This document shows positions 26,362-35,530 of a stretch of DNA of 64,000 nucleotides, piece after piece; position 1 is the stretch's first letter, and each line of letters opens with the position of its first letter. The stretch spans positions 1,922,001 through 1,986,000 of the forward strand of contig NZ_CP021059.1 of assembly GCF_002119805.1 (NCBI RefSeq), read 5' to 3'. The stretch comes from Macrococcoides canis (GTDB taxonomy: Bacteria > Bacillota > Bacilli > Staphylococcales > Staphylococcaceae). Below the pieces are notes generated by a model, which saw only the letters and a list, made by a program, of their open reading frames with translations, ran no database searches and was not told where the DNA came from. A program made the position numbers and the translations under genes.

Positions 26362-26853
26362 GAGTGGCCGATATTCGGACATTCCGACGTAATTTTGTAC
26401 GCGAGTGGCCGGTAAACGGACATTCAGACGTAATTTTGTTCGCGAGTGGCCGGTAAACGGACATTCGACCTCTCTTTTGTACGCGAGTGGCCGGTAAACG
26501 GACATTCGACCTCACTTTTGTACGCGAGTGGCCGATAAACGGACATTCGGCCATACTTTTATACGCGAGTGGCCGGTAAACGGACATTCGGCCGCACTTT
26601 TATACGCGAGTGGCCGGTGAACGGACATTCGTACGTAATTTTATACGCGAGTGGCCGGTAAACGGACATTCGGCCGCACTTTTATACGCGAGTGGCCGGT
26701 GAACGGACATTCGTACGTAATTTTATACGCGAGTGGCCGGTAAACGGACATTCGACCGCACTTTTATACGCGAGTGGCCGGTAAACGGACATTCAACCTC
26801 ACTTTTATACGCGAGTGGCCGGTGAACGGACATTCGGCCACTCCTCAAACACT
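26362..26853. repeat. Tandem array, 41-bp unit x 12
   Basis: Twelve units in perfect 41-bp register (26362, 26403, 26444 and on to 26813). Each begins GAGTGGCCGGTAAACGGACA, followed by TTCG and a 10-nt segment of a few types (for example GCCGCACTTT or TACGTAATTT). The last unit ends in CGGCCACTC, the inverse of the unit start, closing the array. It lies between the convergent ABC-F and cadA genes. Long minus-strand ORFs here are repeat artefacts. Confidence 0.97.
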
Positions 26854-26868
26854 CACTCAACATAAAAA

Positions 26869-26896
26869 AACGTGCGATTCCCTAAGGTCGCACGTT
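26869..26896 (-). terminator. cadCA terminator
   Basis: The stem AACGTGCGA/TCGCACGTT is followed by seven T on the minus strand, just beyond the cadA stop. Confidence 0.8.
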
Positions 26897-26900
26897 CTTC

Positions 26901-28964
26901 CTATTTTCTTTTCAACAATCTCAAACTATTCAGTGTCACTAATATCGTGGCACCCATATCTGCGAATATCGCGATCCATAATGTGAGCCATCCTGGAATC
27001 ACGAGTAGTATCGCAAGCAGCTTCAAGCCAAGTGCAAAAGTAATATTCTGCTTTATAATCTTCAAAGTACGTTTACTCAATTGAATCACACGAGGTAAAT
27101 CGTCAAGATTGTCTTTCATAAATGCAATGTCCGCTGTTTCTAATGCGGTATCTGTAGCCGCCCCGCCCATCGAGAAGCCAACATCGGCCTGAGCGAGTGC
27201 GGGCGCATCGTTAACGCCGTCTCCAACCATCGCAACGCGTCCGTGCTGCTGATAGCCTTTAATGATATCGAGTTTATCTTCAGGCAATAATCCCGCATGT
27301 ACTTGTGTTAACCCGATTTCTTTTCCGATTGTATTCGCCACTGATGGATGATCGCCTGTTAACATGACAGTATCAATGTTCATTTGTTCAAGTGTACGAA
27401 TGACTGACCCGGCTTCTTCTCGGAGCGTATCTTTAATAAAGAACACGCTATAAATTTTATTGATTGTTCCAAAGAGCACCATTGTTGTGCCCGTTTCATG
27501 CAAACTTTCAATCTCTTTTTCTATCTCATCAGATAAATCAAAGAAAGAACGTTGTCCTATTCGGTACTCAATACCGTCAAACACCCCTCTAACACCTTGA
27601 GCGGTAACCACTTCATAATCCGTTACAGGAACGAGTGCGCCCGCTTCAAGCGAGTCAACGACCGCACGGCTCAGTGGATGGCCGGCTTCTTTTTCAAGTG
27701 TATAGATAATGTCATCCTTCTGATCTGTTTCGAAATCTTTTCTTGATACAACAACGGGTGTGCCCTGCGTTAAAGTACCTGTCTTATCGAAAGCAACGGT
27801 GCTAATATGTCCGGCGTTCTCGAGATGCACGCCCCCTTTAATGAGCATTCCTTCTTTCGCGGCGCGTCCAATCGCTGTTACGATGGCTACTGGGGTGGAT
27901 ACTACAAGCGCACAAGGACATCCGACAACGAGCACTGATAACCCTTGATATAAGTAATGATTAAAGTCTCCTCCAAAAAGCGGTGGTACTACGATAATCG
28001 CCAGTGCAATCAGCATAATAATCGGAGTATAATATTTCGCAAATCTATCGACGAACTTCTGAGTCGGCGCTTTCTCACTTTGCGCTTCTTCTACAAGATG
28101 AATCATCTGTGCAAGCTTCGTTTCGTCATTACGTTTTGTTACACGGACTGTCAGCTGACCCGATTCATTGAGCGTCCCTGAATACACGAAGTCACCTTCT
28201 TGTTTATGGACAGGGATACTTTCTCCAGTGATACTCGCCTGATTAATATTACTTTGCCCATCTGTTACAACACCATCCACCGGCACTTTCTTACCGGGCA
28301 GAACTTTCACGATATCACCAGGCATAACGCTATCTACATCCATTTCAATGAACGTGCCGTCACGCATTATCAATGCAACGTCTGGCGAGATATCAATAAG
28401 TGAAGCGATTCCTGCACGGGATTTCTCCATCGCATAACCTTCTAACGCTTCACTTATCGCAAACAGTACGACAACCATCGCTCCTTCTTGCAGCTCACCG
28501 ATCAGTGCAGCACCAATAATGGCAACCGTCATCAGCACATTCATATCGAACTTGAGTTTAACTAATCCTTTCAACCCTTCAATAAACAGACGATAACCAC
28601 CAACAATGATTGCTGCGATGAACACACCACGCGTTACTGTATGCTCCTCACCAAAGTTCAGACTGCATAACATCCCAATCAAAAAAATAAGTGCAGACAC
28701 TATAAACGGTATATTCTCTCTCTTCTTATAGAATGGTACGCTTTCAACACGTTTAATATGTGCTGGCCTCACTTTAATATTATCGAATTTCCCCGCCGCT
28801 TCTAACGCTTCAATCGAGGCATCTCCTGTAACTTCCAGCTTTGCTGCACCAAAGTTTAAAGATACATCTTCTACACCTGGAAGTGCCTTCACATTATCCT
28901 GAAACTTCGCTGCACAGTTTGTACATGACAACCCTTCTAAGCGATATACTTCTTTATTCGACAT
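26901..28964 (-). CDS. cadA: Heavy-metal P-type ATPase (CadA-type Cd/Zn/Pb exporter)
   Basis: A P1B-type ATPase of 687 residues with one N-terminal HMA domain (GLSCTNCAAKF metal-binding CxxC). It has the transmembrane CPC motif (VVGCPCALVVSTP), phosphorylation loop DKTGTLTQG, actuator TGES and hinge GDGVNDAPALAQAD. This is the Zn2+/Cd2+/Pb2+ exporter subgroup (CPC plus a single HMA), in the plasma membrane. The start at ATG 28962-28964 (GGAG upstream) overlaps the cadC end by 11 nt. The regulator cadC is upstream in the same operon. Confidence 0.9.
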   Translation of the reverse strand: MSNKEVYRLEGLSCTNCAAKFQDNVKALPGVEDVSLNFGAAKLEVTGDASIEALEAAGKFDNIKVRPAHIKRVESVPFYKKRENIPFIVSALIFLIGMLCSLNFGEEHTVTRGVFIAAIIVGGYRLFIEGLKGLVKLKFDMNVLMTVAIIGAALIGELQEGAMVVVLFAISEALEGYAMEKSRAGIASLIDISPDVALIMRDGTFIEMDVDSVMPGDIVKVLPGKKVPVDGVVTDGQSNINQASITGESIPVHKQEGDFVYSGTLNESGQLTVRVTKRNDETKLAQMIHLVEEAQSEKAPTQKFVDRFAKYYTPIIMLIALAIIVVPPLFGGDFNHYLYQGLSVLVVGCPCALVVSTPVAIVTAIGRAAKEGMLIKGGVHLENAGHISTVAFDKTGTLTQGTPVVVSRKDFETDQKDDIIYTLEKEAGHPLSRAVVDSLEAGALVPVTDYEVVTAQGVRGVFDGIEYRIGQRSFFDLSDEIEKEIESLHETGTTMVLFGTINKIYSVFFIKDTLREEAGSVIRTLEQMNIDTVMLTGDHPSVANTIGKEIGLTQVHAGLLPEDKLDIIKGYQQHGRVAMVGDGVNDAPALAQADVGFSMGGAATDTALETADIAFMKDNLDDLPRVIQLSKRTLKIIKQNITFALGLKLLAILLVIPGWLTLWIAIFADMGATILVTLNSLRLLKRK

Positions 28965-29316
28965 TTTCCTCATCTCCATGGGCTAACGCTGTTCTTATCA
29001 ACGTCTTAATATGATCATCTTTAAGTTCATAAAATGCATTCTTACCTTGCTTTTCAACATTTACAATATGCGCTTTAAGCAAATATCTGAGATGATGGCT
29101 CGTTGTAGCCACCGTCGCACCGATAATGTTCGCCAGATCGCACACACATAATTTCTCTTCAAGCAGCAAACTATAGCAGATTGACAGACGATTCTTATCC
29201 GCTAACGCCTTATAGATTGAAAGCATCGGCGCTAAATCTACAACCTCCATATTTGCTTTAACACGTACTACTTTATGCTCATCAAATAAGTAAACATCAC
29301 ACACATCATTACCCAT
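28954..29316 (-). CDS. cadC: ArsR/SmtB-family metal-responsive repressor CadC
   Basis: A 120-residue winged-helix repressor. The metal-thiolate residues of CadC are present: Cys near the N-terminus (NDVCDVY) and the ELCVCD-type pair (KLCVCDLANIIG) in helix alpha4. The recognition helix is in TVATTSHHLRYL. It would release DNA on binding Cd2+, Pb2+ or Zn2+ and derepress cadA. A palindromic operator lies upstream of its start. Confidence 0.92.
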   Translation of the reverse strand: MGNDVCDVYLFDEHKVVRVKANMEVVDLAPMLSIYKALADKNRLSICYSLLLEEKLCVCDLANIIGATVATTSHHLRYLLKAHIVNVEKQGKNAFYELKDDHIKTLIRTALAHGDEENVE

Positions 29317-29327
29317 ACATCCACCTC

Positions 29328-29349
29328 ATTCAAATATATCTTTGAATAT
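29328..29349 (-). promoter_or_regulatory. CadC operator with promoter
   Basis: ATTCAAATATATCTTTGAAT is an imperfect palindrome like the S. aureus cad operator (TCAAAT-n-ATTTGA type). On the minus strand TTGAAT, then 18 bp, then TATATT places the -10 against it, 12-30 bp before cadC. Confidence 0.65.
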
Positions 29350-29360
29350 AGTATATACCA

Positions 29361-29396
29361 AACATAACATTCAAACAATGATTTGAATGTTATGTT
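29361..29396. promoter_or_regulatory. Perfect 15-bp inverted repeat between cadC and the next gene
   Basis: Arms AACATAACATTCAAA and TTTGAATGTTATGTT have a 6-nt centre. The inner half (TTCAAA...TTTGAA) matches the cad operator core, so it may be a second CadC site. It also provides the -35 of the cadC promoter. A structural role cannot be excluded. Confidence 0.55.
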
Positions 29397-29460
29397 TATT
29401 TCTTGTTACTACGGGAATCTAGATGATGAACAAATAATCAATAAGGGAGTTTTATCCATA

Positions 29461-29691
29461 ATGGAATCAGGAAGTAATTATTTAAAGATCGAGATTAAGC
29501 TGGACAACAATGAAACGGTTTATCATTACGAGTTCTTCTCAACTGATGAGAAGATTGCGTACAATAACTTCATTACAAAATGCGACCGTAACGAAACAGG
29601 TTTCCTTCCAATTAACGACGGGGAACATAATAGCGCAATCAATCTAAATAAAATCGTCAAAATTACTCCGCTTGAAGCAACGGATATTTAA
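29461..29691 (+). CDS. Small hypothetical protein
   Basis: A 76-residue soluble protein (MESGSNYLKIEIKLDNNETV first), predicted as a small beta-rich fold that ends INLNKIVKITPLEATDI. AAGGGAG lies about 11 nt before the ATG at 29461; longer upstream reading is probably non-coding. A terminator follows. Family not recognised. Confidence 0.6.
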   Translation: MESGSNYLKIEIKLDNNETVYHYEFFSTDEKIAYNNFITKCDRNETGFLPINDGEHNSAINLNKIVKITPLEATDI

Positions 29692-29696
29692 ATAGT

Positions 29697-29734
29697 AAAA
29701 AGCACCTAACTTCTGTGTCAGGTGCTTTTTAACC
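29697..29734 (+). terminator. Terminator
   Basis: The stem AAAAAGCACCT/AGGTGCTTTTT lies between the convergent small protein and phosphoesterase genes and serves both strands. Confidence 0.8.
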
Positions 29735-29750
29735 TTCGTATCACATTCTC

Positions 29751-30395
29751 TTAATATTTATCCTCTTCGACTACTTTCTCCAAATAACTGTCTACGAGTT
29801 TACCGTGTTTATTAATACGTACTGCACATAGGTGCTCATAGTTCCCTGCACCTGTATCGATGTTTAATATATTACGTTTCTTATCATACTCCGGCTTACC
29901 GCTTTCAGTCGGGGTATGTCCTATCACTTGCAGCTTATGCATATTCTTCAGCTTTCCACGATAGCGTAATACACACCAGCTGCTTTCCGTACTAAACTTT
30001 CTAAAGTTCAGCCAGTTCACACCTGCATGTGTCACATAGAGTACATCATTTTCATAATAAAGTGGTAAACTATGCATCCATTCAATATCGCTGTCGAATT
30101 TCTTTACGGGATAATGCGATAACGTCCTTCTGTAGTTTTCTTTCATCTCTGACTTCGGTGTATGCTGCATCATATACTGTACCATCTTATATTCATGGTT
30201 CCCTTTAATACATACTGTATCCGGATACATATTGCATAGCTTTCTAATATAGTAGACCACATCTCTCGAATTACAGCCTTTATTAATATAATCTCCGACA
30301 AAGATGAGTTGTTCTTCGCCTTTTTTCCAATGCTTCATGATTTTCTTCAATGTAAAGAAACAGCCATGTACATCTCCAACAATAAAATAATTCAT
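29751..30395 (-). CDS. Metallophosphoesterase (PPP/ApaH-like serine/threonine phosphatase family)
   Basis: A 214-residue phosphoesterase. The dimetal-site blocks are in order: GDVHG near the N-terminus, GDYINKG, GNHE and a later VTHAG-type histidine (YVTHAGVNW). The final metal ligand is in VIGHTPTESG. It could act on protein phospho-Ser/Thr or on dinucleoside polyphosphates. The start at 30395 (MNYFIVGDVHG) fits an AGGATGG ribosome site; the ORF is open upstream to 30410. Confidence 0.85.
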   Translation of the reverse strand: MNYFIVGDVHGCFFTLKKIMKHWKKGEEQLIFVGDYINKGCNSRDVVYYIRKLCNMYPDTVCIKGNHEYKMVQYMMQHTPKSEMKENYRRTLSHYPVKKFDSDIEWMHSLPLYYENDVLYVTHAGVNWLNFRKFSTESSWCVLRYRGKLKNMHKLQVIGHTPTESGKPEYDKKRNILNIDTGAGNYEHLCAVRINKHGKLVDSYLEKVVEEDKY

Positions 30396-30560
30396 CTCTG
30401 CCATCCTCATAATAAAAATATGTGTAGTTACTGATTATAATTCAAACGCCGAAAAATCTAAAGAAAATATTGAAATAAACAGAAATAAATTATGAAACCC
30501 CTTACAATTTTCTTTCGGATTTTGATACAATTGTTATTGAATAAACAAAGAAGGATGTGA

Positions 30561-32108
30561 ATGATTATGAGAAAAAGTATCGTAGCTTCGAGCTATCTGC
30601 AATTCTTCTCTAAGAAGAATCAAACACCAGGGTATACGAAAGTTCAACTTATCGGTTTAATTCTCGGTCCATTGTTATTCCTCTTATTTAATTTTCTTAT
30701 CCAGTTAGAAGGTTTAACGCCTGCTGCACGCTTTGTTCTTGCATCAACACTGTGGATCGCAACGTGGTGGATTACTGAACCGATTCCAATTCCAGTCACT
30801 TCACTTTTACCACTTGTCTTGTTTCCAATGGGACAGATTATGGACAGTAACAAAGTTGCCGCAAACTATGGCAATGATATCATCTTCTTATTCATGGGAG
30901 GTTTTATCTTAGCGATTGCTATGGAGAAATGGAATCTGCATACAAGGCTCGCGCTGAATATTATCAATAAAATCGGGACGACAACGTCTAAAATCGTACT
31001 TGGCTTTATGATGGCAACCGGTGTAATGAGTATGTTCGTCTCTAACACAGCAGCGGTTATGATCATGATACCGATTGGACTGGCATTGATCAAAGAAGCT
31101 GAAGTACTCAGTCAGAATAATGTATCAGAGTCATTACAGAAGTTCGAGAAGACACTTGTGCTCGCAATCGGCTATGCTGGTACGATAGGAGGCATGGGAA
31201 CATTGATCGGCACACCGCCACTTATTTTGCTTGCAGGTCAGATGAAAGCAATATTCGGATACGAAGTCAGCTTCGGTCAATGGATGCTCGTTGGTATCCC
31301 TTCAGTTATCGTCCTGTTATTAATTACGTGGGCATATTTAAACTATGTGGCGTTTAAGACAGATATGACAGAATTACCAGGTGGTCAGGCTGTCATTGAA
31401 CGCGAGCTGAAAAAGTTAGGTAAGATTACGCGAGAAGAAATTATCATCTTATGTATCTTCTTACTTGCAGCATTCCTATGGATTATCAGAGGGTTTGTGT
31501 TCGTGAATATTCCTGCCCTTAAAATGATCCAGGATGGATCAATTGCAATGTTCATCTCGATATTATTATTCTTAATTCCGACGAAACGTCAACAAGGCCG
31601 TATCATTGACTGGTCAATTGCAAAGGAGATTCCATGGGGCGTACTGCTATTATTTGGTGGAGGATTAGCGCTGGCGAATGCAATTACAACAAGTAAACTT
31701 GATGCTTGGCTAAGCGACCAGCTGATCTTGTTAAAAGGATTACCGATTATCCTGATTATCGCAATTACCGCTTTATTCGTACTGTTCTTGACAGAGATTA
31801 CCTCAAACACAGCAACTGCAACAATGATTCTGCCATTACTTGCTGCACTTGCGATATCAATAGATGTACATCCACTTGCATTAATGGTACCTGCTGCGAT
31901 GGGTGCGAACTGTGCATTTATGTTACCAGTAGGTACACCACCAAATGCCATCGTATTCGGTACAGGAAAGGTCACAATCCGAGAGATGGCAAGTGCAGGA
32001 TTCTGGCTAAACTTAATCAGCTGCGTGATCATCGTTATCGCTGTAATGGTATTACTACCAATCGTCTTCGGCATCGATATTTCACCATTTCCAGCTGCAC
32101 TAAAATAA
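30561..32108 (+). CDS. sdcS: Na+/dicarboxylate symporter, DASS (SLC13) family
   Basis: A 515-residue membrane transporter with about 11-12 helices. It carries the two SNT sodium/substrate motifs of the DASS family: FVSNTAAVMIMIP and EITSNTATATMILP, each followed by a hairpin with GTPP (GTLIGTPPLIL and LPVGTPPNAIV). S. aureus SdcS takes up succinate, fumarate and malate with Na+. Substrate assignment is by family. The operon is monocistronic with a terminator. Confidence 0.88.
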   Translation: MIMRKSIVASSYLQFFSKKNQTPGYTKVQLIGLILGPLLFLLFNFLIQLEGLTPAARFVLASTLWIATWWITEPIPIPVTSLLPLVLFPMGQIMDSNKVAANYGNDIIFLFMGGFILAIAMEKWNLHTRLALNIINKIGTTTSKIVLGFMMATGVMSMFVSNTAAVMIMIPIGLALIKEAEVLSQNNVSESLQKFEKTLVLAIGYAGTIGGMGTLIGTPPLILLAGQMKAIFGYEVSFGQWMLVGIPSVIVLLLITWAYLNYVAFKTDMTELPGGQAVIERELKKLGKITREEIIILCIFLLAAFLWIIRGFVFVNIPALKMIQDGSIAMFISILLFLIPTKRQQGRIIDWSIAKEIPWGVLLLFGGGLALANAITTSKLDAWLSDQLILLKGLPIILIIAITALFVLFLTEITSNTATATMILPLLAALAISIDVHPLALMVPAAMGANCAFMLPVGTPPNAIVFGTGKVTIREMASAGFWLNLISCVIIVIAVMVLLPIVFGIDISPFPAALK

Positions 32109-32135
32109 GGAACGGGCTATGACCCGTTCCTTATT
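32104..32135. terminator. Bidirectional terminator
   Basis: The stem AAGGAACGGG/CCCGTTCCTT has a 6-nt loop. The 3' end of the converging zinc-ribbon gene (stop at 32117) lies inside the hairpin. Confidence 0.85.
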
Positions 32136-32452
32136 TTTTGACGTCTCAATGAACTATCAGGATATTCCGTGATCTTATTTAATAACGGAAGATAAATCAG
32201 CAATGCAATCAGTGATAGCATATATATTGTGAGCAATACATATGAATGCAGATGAAATAGATTCACGGTACACATAATCAATAAATTAACGACAAAGATA
32301 TACGCATAAATCTTCGTAATTTGTTTCTGCGATAAATAATGAATTTGTCCACACTTCGGACAAGGGGCTTTAACAGGAGCAATTAGCTGCCATGATGCTT
32401 TAAACATATCCTCATACTGATATGGATAATTGCACTTCTTACATCGATTCAA
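32117..32452 (-). CDS. Zinc-ribbon membrane protein (TIGR04104-like)
   Basis: A 111-residue protein: an N-terminal zinc ribbon (CKKC at residues 4-7, CPKCG near 36) followed by two transmembrane helices (about 50-68 and 72-92) and a basic tail. It matches the small firmicute family TIGR04104 in layout. It starts at a TTG with GGGAG seven bases before. Function unknown. Confidence 0.7.
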   Translation of the reverse strand: MNRCKKCNYPYQYEDMFKASWQLIAPVKAPCPKCGQIHYLSQKQITKIYAYIFVVNLLIMCTVNLFHLHSYVLLTIYMLSLIALLIYLPLLNKITEYPDSSLRRQKIRNGS

Positions 32453-32585
32453 TTCAATCTCCCTCTCTACTTACTAGTTCTCACATTATACCTAATTTTT
32501 TACAATAAATAAAGGCAGATGTATATTGTAATTTATACGTTTATCATGTAATCTATTGCTATCAAATATCAAAGAAGGTTTCTCA

Positions 32586-33902
32586 ATGAAAAAGAAAAAA
32601 AGTAATCCATATCTCGTGATTATCAATGCATTCATTATCTTCTTAGCTATCGGTACATTGTTATTGTCACTACCAATTGCACAAAAACAGCCAACTTCAT
32701 TTGTTGACTGCCTGTTTATTGCAACAAGTGCATTTACGGTGACCGGACTTGCAACGATAGATATTACAGCAAATTTCAATACACTCGGTCATATTATCAT
32801 TATGATTCTTGTGCAGGCTGGTGGACTAGGGATTATCACTTTAGCGATGATTGTCTTTATTATGCTAGGCCGTAAAGTAGGACTGAAAAGCCGTTCGCTT
32901 GCGACTGAAGCATTGAACCAGCAAAACTTAGGCGGCATATTACGTCTTGTACTTAAATTATTACTGATCAGTCTATTGTTCGAGTCAATTGGTGCAGTAT
33001 TACTGGCACTGGAATGGGTACCATTACTCGGAGTTAAACGTGGTTTATTCAATAGTTTCTTTACTGCAGTAAGCGCGTTTAACAATGCTGGATTTGCACT
33101 GCACAGTGATAATCTTGTACAATATCAGACGAATCCCGTAGTTAACTTTATTATCACTACATTGATCCTGCTTGGAGGATTAGGATTTACTGTTATTCTG
33201 GATCTATATCAGAAGAAGAAGTTCTCTCATCTTAGACTACATACGAAAATCATGATATTCGGTACATTGATTATTAATACGATTGCGACGCTGTCCATCT
33301 ACCTACTTGAAATGAATAATCTGAAGACGCTCGGCGGTCATAGTACATTCGATCAGTTTCAGATGGCTTACTTCCAGGCTATTACGACAAGAACAGCAGG
33401 ATTTAATACAATCGATATCGGTGCGCTTGGAACACCGACAATCTTATTGATGATGTTATTCATGTTTATCGGGGGCGGATCGACTTCTACTGCCGGTGGG
33501 ATTAAGTTAACGACAGCTGTTGTCATCTTCTTCGGTACGATTAGTTTTATTAAACAACGCGAACAAATAAGTTTATTCAAGAGAGCAATCGATACGAAGT
33601 ACCTCTTCAAAAGCTTTGCGATTGTCGTTCTGAGCTCTACTTTTATATTTATCATCACTTTAGCACTCGTTATCGCAGAACCTGACCTGCCATTTCTTGC
33701 TGTGATGTTTGAAGTAATATCAGCATTCGGTACCGTCGGACTGACGATGGGAATAACTGCGAAACTTTCTGTTGCAGGTAAACTGCTGATCATATTAATG
33801 ATGATGATCGGTAAGATCGGTGTATTAACCATCGTGCTGACATTCTCTAAACCACAGAAGGCGCTTTACTCATATCCGAAAGAAGACGTACTGACAGGAT
33901 AG
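32586..33902 (+). CDS. TrkH/KtrB-family potassium uptake protein
   Basis: A 438-residue ion-conducting subunit of a Ktr-type K+ transporter with four M1-P-M2 repeats. Selectivity-filter glycines sit in SAFTVTGLATI, SAFNNAGFALH, ITTRTAGFNTI and SAFGTVGLTMG; the gating-loop region GGGSTSTAGGIK is present. It normally works with a cytosolic KtrA/KtrC RCK subunit, which is not in this window. The true start is ATG 32586 (AGAAGG upstream). KtrB versus KtrD cannot be decided. Confidence 0.9.
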   Translation: MKKKKSNPYLVIINAFIIFLAIGTLLLSLPIAQKQPTSFVDCLFIATSAFTVTGLATIDITANFNTLGHIIIMILVQAGGLGIITLAMIVFIMLGRKVGLKSRSLATEALNQQNLGGILRLVLKLLLISLLFESIGAVLLALEWVPLLGVKRGLFNSFFTAVSAFNNAGFALHSDNLVQYQTNPVVNFIITTLILLGGLGFTVILDLYQKKKFSHLRLHTKIMIFGTLIINTIATLSIYLLEMNNLKTLGGHSTFDQFQMAYFQAITTRTAGFNTIDIGALGTPTILLMMLFMFIGGGSTSTAGGIKLTTAVVIFFGTISFIKQREQISLFKRAIDTKYLFKSFAIVVLSSTFIFIITLALVIAEPDLPFLAVMFEVISAFGTVGLTMGITAKLSVAGKLLIILMMMIGKIGVLTIVLTFSKPQKALYSYPKEDVLTG

Positions 33903-33923
33903 TTAATATTATAAATTTGCATA

Positions 33924-33959
33924 AAAAAAGAGAAGAATTTCAAAGTTCTTCTCTTTTTT
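33924..33959. terminator. Bidirectional terminator
   Basis: A 14-bp stem AAAAAAGAGAAGAA/TTCTTCTCTTTTTT lies between convergent genes. Confidence 0.85.
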
Positions 33960-33962
33960 CTA

Positions 33963-35372
33963 TTAATTTTTACGCCCTAGCTTAACTAATGCTGCACCTA
34001 CAACAAGTATTATCCCTGCAAATCCAGCAAATAAACCTTTACTTTCTCCAGTAAGTGGTAAATTTTTCATTTCAGATTTTTGTTGCATCGCAGTGTCTTT
34101 AACAATAATTTTATCCCCTGGCTTTACTGCTTGCGTTGACAAATTGTTGTCTTTCATTATTTGCTTAACTGAAGAATGATGTTTTACCGAGATGTCACTT
34201 ATCGTTTCTCCTTGCTTAACAACATGTGTCTTCATTCCTGCAACTTCTTTATTCGAACCGACATTTAATTTGCTCATATCATCTTTAATATGACGCTCTT
34301 CTTTTGGTGTTACATCTTTATTTTTTTCATTTACTTCTTCGTTTTGATTTGGTTTATTGTCGTTCTCATTAACTTCATCTTTTGGAATAATTACTTTATC
34401 ATTTTCTTTTACTTCTTCTTTTGGTGTAGATTCTTGTTTATTTTCATGAACCACTTCTTTTTGCTCTGATACATCTGCTTCTGGTTTTTCCTCCACAATC
34501 GGAGTGCTGTAAACATAGACAGTATCTCCCGACTTCACAAATTTATTCGGTAACTTCTCTCCATTCAGATAAATATCATAATGTGTGCCAGCTGTTAGGT
34601 TATCGCCGAATACAAGCTTGCCATTCTCAAGTGTCATCGCTTCTCCAACTTTTACATCACCATGGTATAATGCGATTGTTTGTCCGGCAAGCGGATTATC
34701 GTTTTCATCTACTACAAATACTGTTGCAGGGGCTGTTGCTGCATCGTAGTGCCCTTCGCCTTGTGCATCAACAAAGAATGTGTTCTCTAGTTTAGATCCT
34801 TCTACGCCACGCACCGTATATCCTTGGTTTACACCATTAACATAGACCGCAAAGTTTCTTGCTGCTGGCAGACCTTCGAACATCACATTGCCGTTTGCAT
34901 CTGTTGTCATTGCTTTATAGAAGACTTTGCCTTCTGTAATATCGTACAGTTCAACTTTTTGGTCTGCTACATTCTGCATACTCTTATTGATGACATGCGC
35001 TGTAAATGTAGCTCCTGCTGATTTCGCTTGATTTACTTCTTCTCTTAATACAGATATGTACAAGTTATCACCTTGTCTGAAATAAGCATTGCTGATTCTA
35101 GCACCATTTACTTCTACATGATATGTTTTATCATTCTGCAAGTTATTAAACATAGCTTGTCCACTTTCATCCGTCGTACTTGAAGCAACTGGTGTTTCTC
35201 CAGAAAGTATTGTAACTGTTGCATTCTTTACAACAACACCTTCTTCATCACTTACAGTTATCATTGATTTTGAGTTTTCTTGTGCTGCATGAGCAGTATC
35301 TAACGCCATTGTTTCAATTCCACCAAATAATAAAATGCTGCTTAAAGCAATATGTCCTGTTTTAAACTTCAT
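33963..35372 (-). CDS. LysM-containing LPLTG cell-wall surface protein under a Zur box
   Basis: A 469-residue surface protein. Signal peptide (residues 1 to about 29, cleaved after AHA), then three SpaA/Cna-B-like beta repeats (about 38-110, 120-200, 215-292; marker TTDESGQAMFNNL). A Glu/Lys/Asn-rich stalk with KEEVNEND-type repeats runs from about 295 to 370. A LysM domain follows (about 383-425, HVVKQGETISDISVKHHSSV), then LPLTG, a hydrophobic helix and GRKN. LysM binds peptidoglycan, while LPLTG adds covalent sortase attachment. A perfect Zur operator overlaps the promoter, so expression should rise in zinc starvation. Confidence 0.88.
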   Translation of the reverse strand: MKFKTGHIALSSILLFGGIETMALDTAHAAQENSKSMITVSDEEGVVVKNATVTILSGETPVASSTTDESGQAMFNNLQNDKTYHVEVNGARISNAYFRQGDNLYISVLREEVNQAKSAGATFTAHVINKSMQNVADQKVELYDITEGKVFYKAMTTDANGNVMFEGLPAARNFAVYVNGVNQGYTVRGVEGSKLENTFFVDAQGEGHYDAATAPATVFVVDENDNPLAGQTIALYHGDVKVGEAMTLENGKLVFGDNLTAGTHYDIYLNGEKLPNKFVKSGDTVYVYSTPIVEEKPEADVSEQKEVVHENKQESTPKEEVKENDKVIIPKDEVNENDNKPNQNEEVNEKNKDVTPKEERHIKDDMSKLNVGSNKEVAGMKTHVVKQGETISDISVKHHSSVKQIMKDNNLSTQAVKPGDKIIVKDTAMQQKSEMKNLPLTGESKGLFAGFAGIILVVGAALVKLGRKN

Positions 35373-35384
35373 TTATCCCACTCC

Positions 35385-35435
35385 TAAATCGTAATAATTA
35401 CGATTTAATTATAAGTGTTTTTCATCTTTTATCAA
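35385..35435 (-). promoter_or_regulatory. Zur-controlled promoter
   Basis: On the minus strand TTGATA (35430-35435), 16 bp, then TATAAT (35408-35413) is followed directly by a 23-bp palindrome with 11-bp perfect arms (35385-35407). Its core TCGTAATAATTACGA is the exact 7-1-7 Zur box of B. subtilis and staphylococci. Zur-Zn bound there would block the transcription start. The SD AGGAGTG follows at once. Confidence 0.88.
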
Positions 35436-35530
35436 CAATAAATTTTACACTTATTACCTATTTTAAAATTAAAAATTATGATTTTTTACAAATATTAGCC
35501 TATGTTAAAATGATATAAAGAGGTGATACC

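Noticed and set aside
26221-26587. Minus-strand repetitive ORFs
   Set aside because: Translation of the 41-bp array; no ribosome site and overlap with the ABC-F gene end.
26362-26853. CRISPR array
   Set aside because: Regularly spaced repeats, but the 41-bp units are conserved throughout, the variable 10-bp part has only a few versions, and no cas genes are near. The 62-bp array at 35723 fails for the same reason.
31589-32074. 161-codon minus-strand ORF inside sdcS
   Set aside because: Shadow of a membrane-protein gene; the same happens at 33368-33832 opposite the K+ transporter.
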